DNA from: Pelobates cultripes
Taxonomy: Eukaryota; Chordata; Amphibia; Anura; Pelobatidae
DNA: 64,000 nucleotides
NCBI GenBank assembly: GCA_933207985.1
Contig: OW240913.1
Location: 322,338,602 to 322,402,601, forward strand
Direction: 5' to 3'
In this document: positions 50,001-61,049 of the stretch, in pieces
How the letters are laid out: each line of letters opens with the position of its first letter
Position numbering within the stretch: position 1 is the stretch's first letter
Notes under the pieces: model-generated
What the model was told of the DNA's origin: nothing
Database searches by the model: none
Seen by the model: only the letters and a program-made list of their open reading frames with translations
Position numbers and translations under genes: made by a program

Positions 50001-53000
50001 TATAAGCTTACAGAGTAGGTTTGCTCATTTTATGTTATGAGTGAATATGCTTCTGGAGGAATAAACTACTTATCTCACAGGGTTTTACAGACAACTGTTA
50101 AATGGCATCTGCCAAGCCCCAAACTATTTAAACTCTTTAGATTGAGCATAAGATTTTATTTGGATATTATGCTAGCAAATGTATAAATTAGGAGAAAAAC
50201 TTGTTTGAAAATAGGTTTTTCTCTCAGTTGTGGGTCAATGTTGAGGCATTGACTGGCAAGGGAGAGCAGAAAAGACCTCCCACAATAGGTCCCTCTGCTC
50301 TCCACCCATAGCAACCACAGCACACATGCACTCTGGTTGCTATGTTAACTCCATAGCTGGCGCCTCTTGCACGAGCTAGGGAGTATAGGAACAGAGTGAC
50401 GTGATGTCACTCTGATTGCAGGCAATAAGGCTGACCGATATGTTGATCCTGTAACATTGCAATAGTGTAGTCATACTGATCAGATGGCATTTATGTCACC
50501 CTGTACATATGAAATTAGGTCACTTGTGGAGACCAGAGTATTTAAAGTGCAGTTTTCATACCTCGCATGACTTAATGTAATTTAAAGAGCTTTAAATTAC
50601 ATCTGTAAGCATATCTCACTAACCCATTCCTCCTGGCTGATTAAGTTTATTCACTTAACGTGGTGCAAACATTTTTGGAAAAACAGGCATCTCTTCTGCA
50701 GTTTGGTCTTACCTCTTGTTTGATATTAACTTAAGATCCATTCCATCATAAACTTAACAATGAGTTGTAGTGATTATGGTGTTTATAATTCCTCTTTAAC
50801 ATAATTTCCTTAGTTCTTATTGTGTTAAATATAAGCCCATTTTTGTGTATATAAATATATTCTTGTATATTGTACTAGTGTTGATCAGCAAGGGAGAGCA
50901 ACACGGGCTAAGGAAACGTATGCCATAGGAGTTACAAGGGAAGGCATAAAAGGATTGCAAATACACCAAGGTTATTAACACACAATAATACTCAAATAAT
51001 TAAAAATAAAATGCTGTTTGTGCAACTTTGGGGAAAGTATTATGTTTGTTTAGTAGAATAGGCCCAGAAGCAAATCTGGTTAAATAAAATGAGCAATTCA
51101 GTTTCCTTAGTTTGGCTGAAAAGTTATTAATTGCTTCTTTGCACCAACTTTATGCCAGTTTAAATTATTGTTGAATCAGCACAAGTTGTCACCCACTTGG
51201 TGGTAAATAGCTCAAAATTGCTTACAAATTCTTAAACTATATTTTAAAATATATGACCAAATGAGTTCGTAAGCTGCCTGCAGGCACTTCTTCGCAGGAA
51301 AGGATAAAAGAAAATTATAAAACTTCAGTCTCCAAGTCACCCTTTTGAATCTAAGCCATTTCTGTTAGGGTGGAAAATTTAGATGGCTTCATAGCCTAAA
51401 GAATACCTTTTTATAAGTGATATATATGCGCTCCAGGTGTCATGCATCTATAATCAAGAGCAAAATTATTCAAAATATTTCATCTATCTGCTGTTATATG
51501 GTCCCCAAAATAGAATATAGGGCATAATAAATTTGAACATAAATCTTGAAAGAACATTCCAAGAACTATTTATATTACAACACACTGTATTGGTTATTGT
51601 CCTAGGAGAGCCTTTTCATCCAAGCCCCCTTCCCATTTAAAAGTAGTCAAACTGTTTTATAACGCTTTTATAGACAGTGACAAGAAGCATTTCTTGTGTC
51701 TCTGGTGCCAAACAGTTCATCTCTGATTCAGGTTGGCTGCATCTTGACATCCCACACAAAATATTTTAAATGGAAAATAGGAAAGCGGAAGGTCTTCCTT
51801 ATGTTGGTGTCAGAAGTGAATTGTTGCCGGGGAGAAACCCTTTTTGGGGAAAAAATAAGTTGTAGTGAAAATGTTAGCATTCTAGAAAGGTCATATTTTA
51901 GATTCTATTTCTAAGCTGATATATTACTTGTTATAATAAACCATTATTTTATAAGTTTGTTTATATCCATTTTTTCATATGTAGTGTTTTTAAGTAGAAA
52001 TATCAATACACTAACTTTGTTTCCTTTCTGAAACTTCCCAGTAGAATTATGCATAAACAAGAAAACTCCAAAACGATTATCAAAAAGCAAATCATGGTCT
52101 ACTTTCAATTCTCCTTCAAATGATGCAGAACAGCAGCATGAAATATTTTGGGATTCTCAATCTCCAACGTCATTTAAATTAGGTAACTTTTTTTTGGAGA
52201 GGGGAAGGGATGCAAGTTTCACTATGCATTTATGTGTTTCACAGTAGTTAGTCAAATAGGTTAAAAGATGTATGCACAAGTCTTTTTGTAATCACTAGCA
52301 ATTTTCATGTTTTCTGGAAATATAAGACACAGCCTTCCCTTGCATTATATTAATCCATGTTGCTCTTTGTGGACGGCTTAAAGATAAATGTATTTTGCCT
52401 TGCAGCCTATTGATGATGACAAGGTTATAGTTTTGAGCTGTTTTAATAGTGGGTTGGAGTTACGAGTTCAAGGAAACACTACATTTTGTAGATGTATAAC
52501 TCCAATGTTGCTAATTGTTTCTTATTGCTAATATATATGAAACAAGTTTACTGCTGCTTCTGACAAATGTTGTATAGTGATTGATTTCTGCCAAAAATTG
52601 GGATTTAAAATTGATGTGCTTAATTTTGTACTCCATTTTAAAAGGGCTTAATGTAAAATGTAAAAAAGATCTGTATTTTACAGCATTAGGCATTTTATGA
52701 TTTTAATGTTTTATACCAAAAACAGGGCAATAAAGTTGGTACTGCCTTGTTTGTCTTATGGGACTGTCACTCCAGCAGAAAAAGTATGTGTTAATAGGAC
52801 TGTGATGCATGTGTAATAAATGTTATTGTTCAAACATGACTAGCAATAAGCCTTAATGAACACAGGTTTACTGCTCTGTATTAAAAAAAAAAACAAAACA
52901 AAAAAAAACAAACCTGTCTAAAATTTGTATTGCGATAAGTGGAAACTTATACCAGTTTAACAAACCAATATTGTATTGTAGAGATAAATGCACACTAGAG

Positions 53001-56000
53001 ATTTTAATTTAACATCATGTATGTATTAAAAAAAATAATAATAAATAATATATATATTCCATTGATTAGCCATGTTTGTTCTTGACATTACTCAATTTAA
53101 ATGCTTTTAAAACATTGTAAATACTACTTACCATTTCTTTCTTTATTTTCTAGAAAATGGAAGACGCAGGCAACCAGCCCCTAAATGTGCTGTCGATATT
53201 TCGGACATTGTTAATAGAATTGCACCTCAGGTAATTTACTATCAATTTGTTGTGGTGTGTGTTTTTTTTTTTTTTTTTAGACTGTCAGATTATTTATTTA
53301 TACAGTGACCCTATAGTTTGATTCATGGCACAGCAACAGGTAGATGGAGCCACAGCATCAGATTTACTTGAAAAACAGTGTGCCCTGTATGTAAAAATGC
53401 TATGCTTGCGAAAAAAAAGAGGTCCAATCGTTTGGTGTTAATAAAAACTTACTTTTCAATTAAATATGGTTTGGTAATTAATTTGTTGCTTTCTATAATG
53501 CACTTTTGGAATCCTAGGTGACAGACACAACAGTGTCTTTTTGTGTAGAGAATTGTCTGGCATGCAGTAGCTTATTTTAATAAACTGTCCTTTGCCAGGA
53601 AAAAAACATGTGAAAATAGAAAACAGCCGACACATAGCATGATAAATTAAAGACCAATGTCTGCGAAATTATTGAGATATGATTGTATGTATCATAGTAC
53701 AGGGTTGAACAAGTGTTTGCTGCGGTTTGATTTTTAGAAACTAAGACGATAGGTGAATTGTATAAATTTATAATAAGCAAAAAGTTAAGTTTCCATTCTT
53801 TTGATTTCACACTCTGAGTAGTAGCATCTGTTCTTTGGTTTCTCTGAATTTTTAATGATGCAGTTTAGGTCACACACGAGAGAAACAAAAAAAATAAGTT
53901 ATTGTTATGGATTGAATCCCTATTATCTAAGGTTTGTCATTTTGCTTTGTTTTTAGTTATTTTTAAGAGGAACGTTGTAAAGAAGCAGCACATCTGCTTT
54001 GAACATATAAATTATTCATTCATAGTAAACATTGGCTAGCTTAATGCTTCTGTCCCTCAGGAAAATATTTACGGGGATATTTGTTTGGCATCATATTATT
54101 TGTATTTTGTATTGCACATGACAAACAGTCTTCTAACATACCTGCACATTCACAATGTTTAAAAGCAGAATTTAGCAGGTTTGGTATTGAAAGCTATTTT
54201 TCTGTAGAAAATCTGTGTTCTGTGGTGCACAAGTAAAGGATTATATTTTAAGCATCGTTGAATAAATTGTATGATCTACACTTGTGGTTTATGCACTGAA
54301 CTTTGACTTTAAATGTGAATTGCGAAATTCAGTCAAAAATAGCCAAACTGACAATATCAGAGTTGGGCGATATAGATGTTGCCATTCAGATTTAAGTTCA
54401 CTATAATGCGGAGTTTAATGAATAATTCAATGTTGTGTTGTATCCACTATTCTCTGCTTCTTCTGTTTTTACTATTTATTCCATTCACTTTATATTTGTG
54501 TAATGCAATGTAATTTTTGATCCTGTAAGTGCTAATATGTATAACATATTGTATATGCTGGTAAAAAAATGAATTTTTTTTTTTTAATTTTTTTTTGTAA
54601 ACGGCACGACTTAATACAAATTTGGACAAACCACTAGTTTGTGGGTTTTTTTTTTTTTGGTAACCGATATTGTTTAGAAAGATATGGTTTTAAGTTATGG
54701 TAAATTTCAATTTCTAAGATAGTCAGAAGTGTTGTTTGAATTTATGTAGCCTTGCCTAAAACCAAACACTTCATAGTTTTGCAGAAAATATAATTTGTTG
54801 TGAACCATATCATCAGTAGAGCTGATACCCACAGCCGTAAAAGCTACAATTATATTAAAATATGAGGCTTTAGTTCTCTAAATCTAGTTTATTCTAGAGA
54901 TTGTGAAAATGTTTCTTTTTTCAGAACTGAGATTCTTATTTTGTGTTTATTTGAAGAATGAGAAACCATCTAATCCTAATGCAGCATACCTAAAGATGTG
55001 GATTGGAGAAGATGCCATTCCGTCTACTCCTGTAGTGGCCAGAGCTAGAAATAAACTGACACGGCAAGTATTGTTTTCTACGTTTAGATTAGCATGCTTA
55101 CTTTTTTCATTGCAATAAATTTTTTTTGACATTTCAGTGCTATTTTATCTTCTTCTACACCATTATCACTCTGCATTGAACTAAACCTTATATAGACTCT
55201 TTTTCTCTTATCTTATGTTTTCTTAATACACACTGATAACCAACATTGTGCCATCCTTGTGAAAAACATATTTACCTGAGGCACTGCTGATCCTAGAATA
55301 GCTTCATCAAAGTTTATTTTCTTTAAGAATACCATAAATGTTTGGGTGGTGGTAATGTTTTTTTTTATTTTTTATTTTTTTTTCTGTTTTATGAAGGTCT
55401 AAAATCATACATACTGAAGATGAGCTCATGCAGCTGGCTAAACAATTTGACAGAAATTTGGTTGAAACTGTTCACCAAGACCAAAATTATCACATTGGAC
55501 AATCTGATGATAAAACTAGCGACTTTGAAATTGCTCAGAACAGTGAGCTTGAGACAGCTCTGGACAACATTCCTGAAGAAGACATAGCACCTGATTTAAA
55601 ATCTGTTAGCCAGAACTTGGTTGTCTGTCTATCCCCACGCAGGAACAGTCAAACATCTGTGGATCTAGTGGCTGAGGCAGACCTTAATGCACTCTTTGAT
55701 TCTTCTACACAGAAGTACAGTGGACAATTGAGCCAGGGTTTATCTGACATATCTACTAGCAGCTTCACTGGCCTAAATACAGAGGCCAGTATAGTTAAAA
55801 ATCTCCCTAAGGATCAAGATCAAGGCAAACTTTGTGAAAAACATACATGTTCAAAAGAAACTATATTAAATTCAAACATGTTTCAGACTCCTGTAAAGAA
55901 TGCCAACTATCAGCAAAAATATTCCTCTAGACCCAAAGAAACTGTGGATCATTTAAGCCAAGATGACTTTGACGATGACTGGGGGGCAGATTTTCTTGAA

Positions 56001-58634
56001 GATGACTCTTTTGTTATGCAAATTACTCAAAATCCTAGTTTGGTTGCTACCCCTAAGCAAAACCCGTCATCTGGGAACCCATGCCATTCTAATAAAGATT
56101 CTCTTAATGCACAAATCTCTGACGGTATTAAATGTGTGAACACTACATCAACTTCCAATAAACTGAATAATTTTAAGTTTGTTCCTCGAAAATTAAATGA
56201 ACACAGAAAGGATTCAGAAATCATCTGTACAAACATGCCTGAAAAAGTAAATATGTTGCACAAAACTGATAATAGTAACGAAAGGTGTACTACAAAGTCA
56301 ACTTCCAGTACCGTTACAAGAATACCCTTAAAATCTCAAATAAATTCAGAGCTATCCGTTGCTAACATTAGCAATATTACTCCTACGGTTGAATCCCGCC
56401 TTACCTTTAGAAATAAAACTTATAAGAATAATACAAATTCAACTGGTTTTATTTTACAGCCATCTAGTTCTCAACAAAAAAATAGGCCTCCAGCAGACAA
56501 TGCTCCCCAAGCAGTGGTACCAAAACCTCCAAATACAACTAATAAAAGTTTTGATCAAGTTGATGAATGGGAAGATCCCAAATTCTCAGATGAAATACTT
56601 GATATGTTTTGTGAATCAGATAGTCTTTGGGAGACAAATGAAGAGGATGATGATGACTTACTGTATCAAGTATGTGATGATGTTGAAAGATTAACTCAAG
56701 CTCAAGTAGAAAATAATGATGATAAACATCATAGTGTTTTAAGCTTGAACAGTAGCACAAACCCAAGAGAGAATAAAACAGATCAAGGGCAGTTAAATAA
56801 TCAAAGCAGGCGTGGAATCAGTAGTACTTCTTCCAGTGCAAACAGTGGCATTGTTACAAATAAATGTAGTGCAAGTGCTGTGGCTTCTAACAGATCATCA
56901 AATATTTTAACTAGACCATCTACTTCCCTCTCTGGATCCACAACATTTGGAAGTTTGGAAAATGCTAAAAACTCCTTAAAAAGGGATAACCAAGTTTCAG
57001 CAATGTTACGTAGATCAACCTCTGTACCTACTGGGGGGCACTGTGATAACCCTAAAGTAATCTCTAAGGAACAGGTTTTACAAACTACAGTAAGGTCACA
57101 GAGCGTGATGAATTCATTGGCTCCTACTAAGTTCACTTTTACACGTATCAAGCCTTCACAGGCTTCTGTTGTATGTTCAAACAATTCAGCAACTCAAGTG
57201 AACACTGCTAAAGACACTAATCTTTGTGGTTTAAGTAAAAATACAACACAAAGTAGCAACTTTTCACAATCAAGTATTGCCTCGCATCATCAGCCCTCTT
57301 TGAAAAGACATCTCTCAGAGTCTTTGTTCCAGTCCTCAAAAGGTATGTTTAAGAAAACACTTTTTTAGTTAGCTTATCTTACTGTAAATCCATATTTCGC
57401 AATTATGCTTTTGATTTGGTTGATTGAAAATGAACAGTTTGATTCCTCTGGAATTGTTTTTAATGGGCTATCCTTCTTTTTGGTGTATTTATTTCTCTCT
57501 GAAGGCAAGCTCATTCTTTTAAAAATGATTGCTGTATTATGCAGTACACAGCAAAATATTGTTAAAATCTATATATTACTATATTCCACTGACTTGATTT
57601 AAATATGTAGGACATAAGTGGATGGAATAAGGAAGACAATAGGGAGAGGCATGCGTAAAAGGGCAGTGGAACTAGTAGGGCTTTGGTATGAAATGGAATA
57701 AAACGTGGAGTGGAAAGTTTATTTATTTATTTTTTTTAATTAAAAATGGGAGAATGAATGAAAAGAGTAGATGTAGTGAGGAATTACATAATATGAAGGA
57801 AACCAGGAATGGGAGGTGAGATTTGGAGAAGTGAGAGAATGGTGTAGATAGGGGAAACACCACGACCGTATGACTACTGAAAAGACAAATGGCATTTGGA
57901 GGGTAAGATTGAGTAAGGAGGAAAGATTGCATGAGAAGAAAGCGCTTGTGACAGGATGACCACAACAGATTAGAGAGGAAGGGTTGGAATGAGAGAGCAC
58001 TTTAGATATAGGGTGTGAGAACTAAGTTTGGTTATTAAAATAAGTGTGCATAAGATGTTTGAGAGAATATGAGAGTAGGACCTGTGGGGAGGTTGGGGTA
58101 CAAGGGTTAGTGGGACAAATTGGCTGAAGCAATGTGCATGTGAATTGGAGAAAGAAATGAGTTTGATTTGGCAACTGGATAGCTAAATTAAACTAGAAAA
58201 ATACTATAGATAACAATTATAGTTATAAATGTATGTGTTGGGCCTCGCTCCCCCAGCATTTTGGTCAAATAAAATCTAGACTTCTGCATCACTCAATTAA
58301 TCTTAAGTGCTTCTTTTATATACTTTTTTTTTTTGCATTTCCTGTATGTGCACTGAGTGTCATTGATAAAAAAAAAACACTCAAAAAATGTAAATATAGA
58401 AGACATTTGTGATTGTTTTCAGAATTGTTGAGGGGAAAAAAAAATGTTACTGGTCCAGTTTAATCTTGTGACACTTATATTTTTTATTTTATTTTTTTTT
58501 CTTCTTCCCCAGTGTTTGTTTCCGAAGATAGAAATAAGAAATGTTCAATGGATGAAATTGAGAGGAAGAAGCAAGAAGCCTTGGCTCGAAGACAGATGAA
58601 GGCACGTGGTGTTTATGATGCTGCACAAACGTAG
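43900..58634 (+). CDS. ETAA1: ETAA1, activator of ATR kinase (spliced, 6 exons)
   Basis: Spliced CDS: 43900-44098, 52042-52182, 53154-53230, 54957-55063, 55397-57342, 58513-58634 (or 36858-37056 as exon 1). The lengths (199, 141, 77, 107, 1946, 122) sum to 2592 bases, one open frame of 863 residues plus stop. Human ETAA1 is 926 residues. Known role of the family: an RPA-bound nuclear protein that activates ATR-ATRIP at stalled replication forks, in parallel with TOPBP1. Seen here: N-terminus MSRRK; PKR and IFWD motifs (F102, W103 match human F106, W107, needed for ATR activation); IVNRIAPQ at 132-139; MWIGEDAIPSTP at 153-164; MQLAKQFDRN at 186-195; acidic DDFDDDW at 364-370; RPA-binding motif 1 at 564-611 (DDDDLLYQVCDDVERLTQ); C-terminal RPA32C-type helix with QEALARR at 844-850. 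The rest is Ser/Asn/Thr-rich and looks disordered, as in orthologues. Exon joins were read by eye; the match to human is from memory of the family. Confidence 0.96.
44110..49395. repeat. Intron-1 minisatellite, copy B (about 72-bp unit)
   Basis: Around 70 tandem units of the same family as 37075-41414. The block 46215-47640 matches 37860-39280 of copy A variant for variant. Other blocks recur within this array (44380-44660 and 49070-49330 share the same unusual units, such as CCTTAGTTAACCCATGTCC). Ends at about 49395, where unique intron sequence resumes. Confidence 0.95.
49396..52041 (+). other. Rest of ETAA1 intron 1
   Basis: No exon recognised. A fragment of the AAAGTGATTTAACTCC / CTAGTGTCCCTTTTA MITE family lies at about 49660-49780. 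The remainder is AT-rich unique sequence up to the CTTCCCAG acceptor of exon 2. Confidence 0.7.
52042..52182 (+). CDS. ETAA1: ETAA1 exon 2 (ATR-activating motif)
   Basis: Acceptor CTTCCCAG, donor G|GTAACT; enters and leaves in phase 1. Encodes residues 67-113, including KKTPKRLSKS and a serine-rich stretch ending in EIFWDSQSP. The F102-W103 pair corresponds to human F106-W107; the Trp is known to be needed for ATR activation. Too short to show as a long ORF, but the match to the human exon is unmistakable. Confidence 0.94.
52183..54956 (+). other. ETAA1 introns 2 and 3 (around exon 3)
   Basis: AT-rich intronic DNA flanking exon 3 (53154-53230). Homopolymer A and T runs occur at 52880-52910, 53262-53278 and 54570-54600. 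No transposon or RNA gene was recognised. Confidence 0.7.
53154..53230 (+). CDS. ETAA1: ETAA1 exon 3
   Basis: Acceptor TATTTTCTAG, donor CAG|GTAATT; enters in phase 1, leaves in phase 0. Encodes residues 114-139, ending DISDIVNRIAPQ. The (S/D)IVNRIAPQ block is conserved with human ETAA1 and lies inside the ATR-activating domain. Confidence 0.94.
54957..55063 (+). CDS. ETAA1: ETAA1 exon 4, followed by a GC donor
   Basis: Acceptor TTTATTTGAAG; encodes residues 140-174 with the conserved MWIGEDAIPSTP block (human MWIGETAIPCTP). The frame continues into exon 5 only if the exon ends ACACG|GCAAGT, a GC donor with otherwise consensus sequence, joining CG+G as Arg175. The GT six bases downstream (GCAA|GTATTG) would shift the frame and hit TAA at once. 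Confidence 0.9.
55397..57342 (+). CDS. ETAA1: ETAA1 exon 5 (large exon, RPA-binding motif 1)
   Basis: Acceptor TTTTATGAAG, donor AAAAG|GTATGT, 1946 bases with no stop, encoding residues 175-823. As in mammals, most of the protein sits in this one large exon. Landmarks: KQFDRN (190-195), AEADLNALFDSSTQKYSGQLSQ, DDFDDDW (364-370), and DEWEDPKFSDE to DDVERLTQAQ (564-611), the acidic RPA-binding motif 1. Between these it is Ser/Asn/Thr/Lys-rich with low complexity. If intron 5 is not removed the frame runs eight codons further to TAG at 57366. Confidence 0.96.
57343..58512 (+). other. ETAA1 intron 5
   Basis: Standard GT-AG intron. It includes a purine-rich stretch at about 57600-58150 and T runs before the acceptor. 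No further exon was recognised. Confidence 0.75.
58513..58634 (+). CDS. ETAA1: ETAA1 exon 6 (RPA32-binding C-terminus)
   Basis: Acceptor CTTCTTCCCCAG; enters in phase 1 and encodes residues 824-863, then TAG at 58632-58634. The segment KKCSMDEIERKKQEALARR is the basic helix that in ETAA1 binds the winged-helix domain of RPA32, similar to the RPA32C motifs of SMARCAL1, XPA and UNG. The key Cys-Ser, Glu-Ile and Ala-Leu-x-Arg-Arg positions are all kept. Confidence 0.95.
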
Positions 58635-58965
58635 TTGTGAAATACTGCTCTTTATTGTAGTTTCTCTGTGAGAAATTATGTAACAAAATGAGAGCAAACT
58701 TTATTCTTAATATAGTTTGTTATATATGTGTGTTTACAATTGTAAACAATAGTTTTGTACTATATGTATTATAAGAATGATCCTGTATGTTCAGGAGTAA
58801 CAATGACAATTGTAATGATCTTGTCAAAAACATGCACCAGTCAGTTTATTTTCATTGTACATAAAAATTGCACCCCCTTTCATGTTAAGACTTTTCACTG
58901 TCATACATTGTTTGAGTCCTATCAACCTATTCATTTTTCTTAATAAATAGTTCTAATTAATATCT
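58635..58965 (+). other. ETAA1: ETAA1 3' UTR with poly(A) signal
   Basis: AT-rich stretch following the TAG. The first well-placed AATAAA is at 58942-58947, about 310 bases after the stop, so cleavage is expected near 58960-58970. No coding potential is seen. Confidence 0.65.
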
Positions 58966-61049
58966 TGCCTAACACATTGTATGGGTCTTCTACGTTTTAA
59001 AGCCACTCTACCACCTTTAGGAGTCTTTGCATATTTATTAAAGACCCCACATCTGACCTCTGCAATGATGTTGCAGTGGTGGGTAGTTATACTTGCCTGA
59101 AGCTGTCCCATGAAGCTGTCTCTTTCAGCTCCATGCGCTTGATCTGTTAGGAGCTGCGTCAGTACTATCCTTTTTAAAGGAAATTCCAATGCAGTCGATG
59201 TGGGTGTTTCATAAAGATTAACTCAATTTACTCAATTTATAGTCTGACAGCCACTTTAAAAACACTATATATTCATTCATTCAAGTGAAAAATTGCATCA
59301 TAAACCTCAAGGACATTAAAAAAAAAATGTAATCATGTTTTAGGTTTTTATGGTATATAACACAAGCGAAAAATTAAAACCTCACTGAATGAGCATCCTT
59401 TATGTACAACCTTGCTGCAGACAGAAGTACATATAGATAGTAATATCCTTACTATATGCTTCCGTGGGTGTCCTCTCTTTGCAGTCCATGTTTCGTTGTT
59501 CAACTCACTCAGTACTGTCAGTGGCATACCTTTTGATAAGGAAGTCCCTTTTTGGGGTGAGGGATGTGGCTAAAGAGGCAGCCTTATAGTGCAGCATTCT
59601 GCAAAAAAAATTTATTGTATGCCAAAACTAAAAATGTAAGCATGCAAAAAAAAATATAGCATACTGATGAGGCCATGAAATCGAAGGTTCTTCTAATAGC
59701 AGACTTTTAATGGAACATAATAGCTCACATTTTGGTCACGCATTGTGACATTTGTCAAGTCCTGCACTTTAGTCTGTAACTCTCATAATCAGGATATGCG
59801 TGCCAACATTGACTCTGTACGCTTCTGTTTCGGTGCATATTCCTTTCCAGACGGCTGCAGCACAATCTCCAGATACAGTAAAAGGAAAAATGGAAATGAC
59901 AAGTGGGTTGGAAGGAGAGACAGGAGATGTGGCAGAGAATTAATGTTTGGAGTAGTTGAGGATAAACCAAAAGTTTAAAAGTTCAAGTTCTTACACGAAA
60001 GCTTTCTTTTAATTTGTTTTGCCACTGTGTCTATCCTAGATTCCAAATGTGCATTATTAAGAGATAGATATGTGTATATCTCAACTTTTGGATGTGTGGG
60101 TGGAGTCCTGAGGGGCATCGCCGCCTGGAAAATCGGGACAGTTGGGGGACATGCATATTAAATGTGTACTGCCAAACATTCTTACAGTTGGGAATTCAGA
60201 AGGCATTTTGAGTTTGAATATTCACTGAAGTAAAGCAAGCAAATAGTAGCTACAACTAGCTGACATTTACATGAGTAAGTTATATTATTATCATCATGTA
60301 TATAGTGGTAATTCTGCAGCATTTCACAATTCTAAAATGGGGCATATCTGGCAACAAGTAATTCACATAAATAATATCAACAGAGACTAGAGTTGACGAC
60401 CCTGCTCATCTATTTACTTATTACGGACATTTACAAAGTGCCAACATATTCTGCAGTGCTGTACAATTAGGGCAGAACGTATAATATACACAGACCAATG
60501 CAAATGGTAAATAGGGCACTACCCAAGAGCTGACATCTAGCCATTGAAGCTCTTTTATACAAAGTGCTCATGCTTTCATTTAAGTGAATGACAATGTCTG
60601 TTTACACATTTCGATAGAATGTTCATTTGCAAAAGGAGGACACTGACAGATTAGGGTTTTTCCCTGTGTATGATTAATGGAACATTCCCAGCATCATCAC
60701 TGATGCCCTCCTAGAGTAATTTGTCAAACTGTCTTAGAATGGTTAGACAAGTTACTTGTGTCCTGCTAGGCAACCATGACTGCAGCCTTTGCATCTGATT
60801 CTCCTTTCAGCAGAATCTGGTTAGATGCGCTAAGTTGTGCAGTGAAGGGCAATGCTCACTGCCAGAGAGCATCAGTGGAGTACTAATAATCAATGAGTGT
60901 GGTGCTGGATTGGACTTGCTTGAAAACTGGATGCAGCTCTGGTGACCTGGGTCCCAGATAAGTTGTCATACTGTTCTGTAAGGATTTGGCAAATTTCTCT
61001 TAGAAGGTGCCAGTGGAAAAAATAAAGCGCTTATACGTACAAGGGAATA
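58966..61049. other. 3' flanking DNA, no gene seen
   Basis: No exon recognised. A minus-strand LINE-tail remnant lies at about 60435-60475 (CCAACATATTCTGCAGTGCT) and a worn repeat at about 60095-60180 (GGGTGGAGTCCTGAGGGGC). Confidence 0.55.

Noticed and set aside
55062..55070. GT donor GCAA|GTATTG for ETAA1 intron 4
   Set aside because: It puts exon 5 out of frame and gives TAA directly; the GC donor two codons earlier restores the frame.
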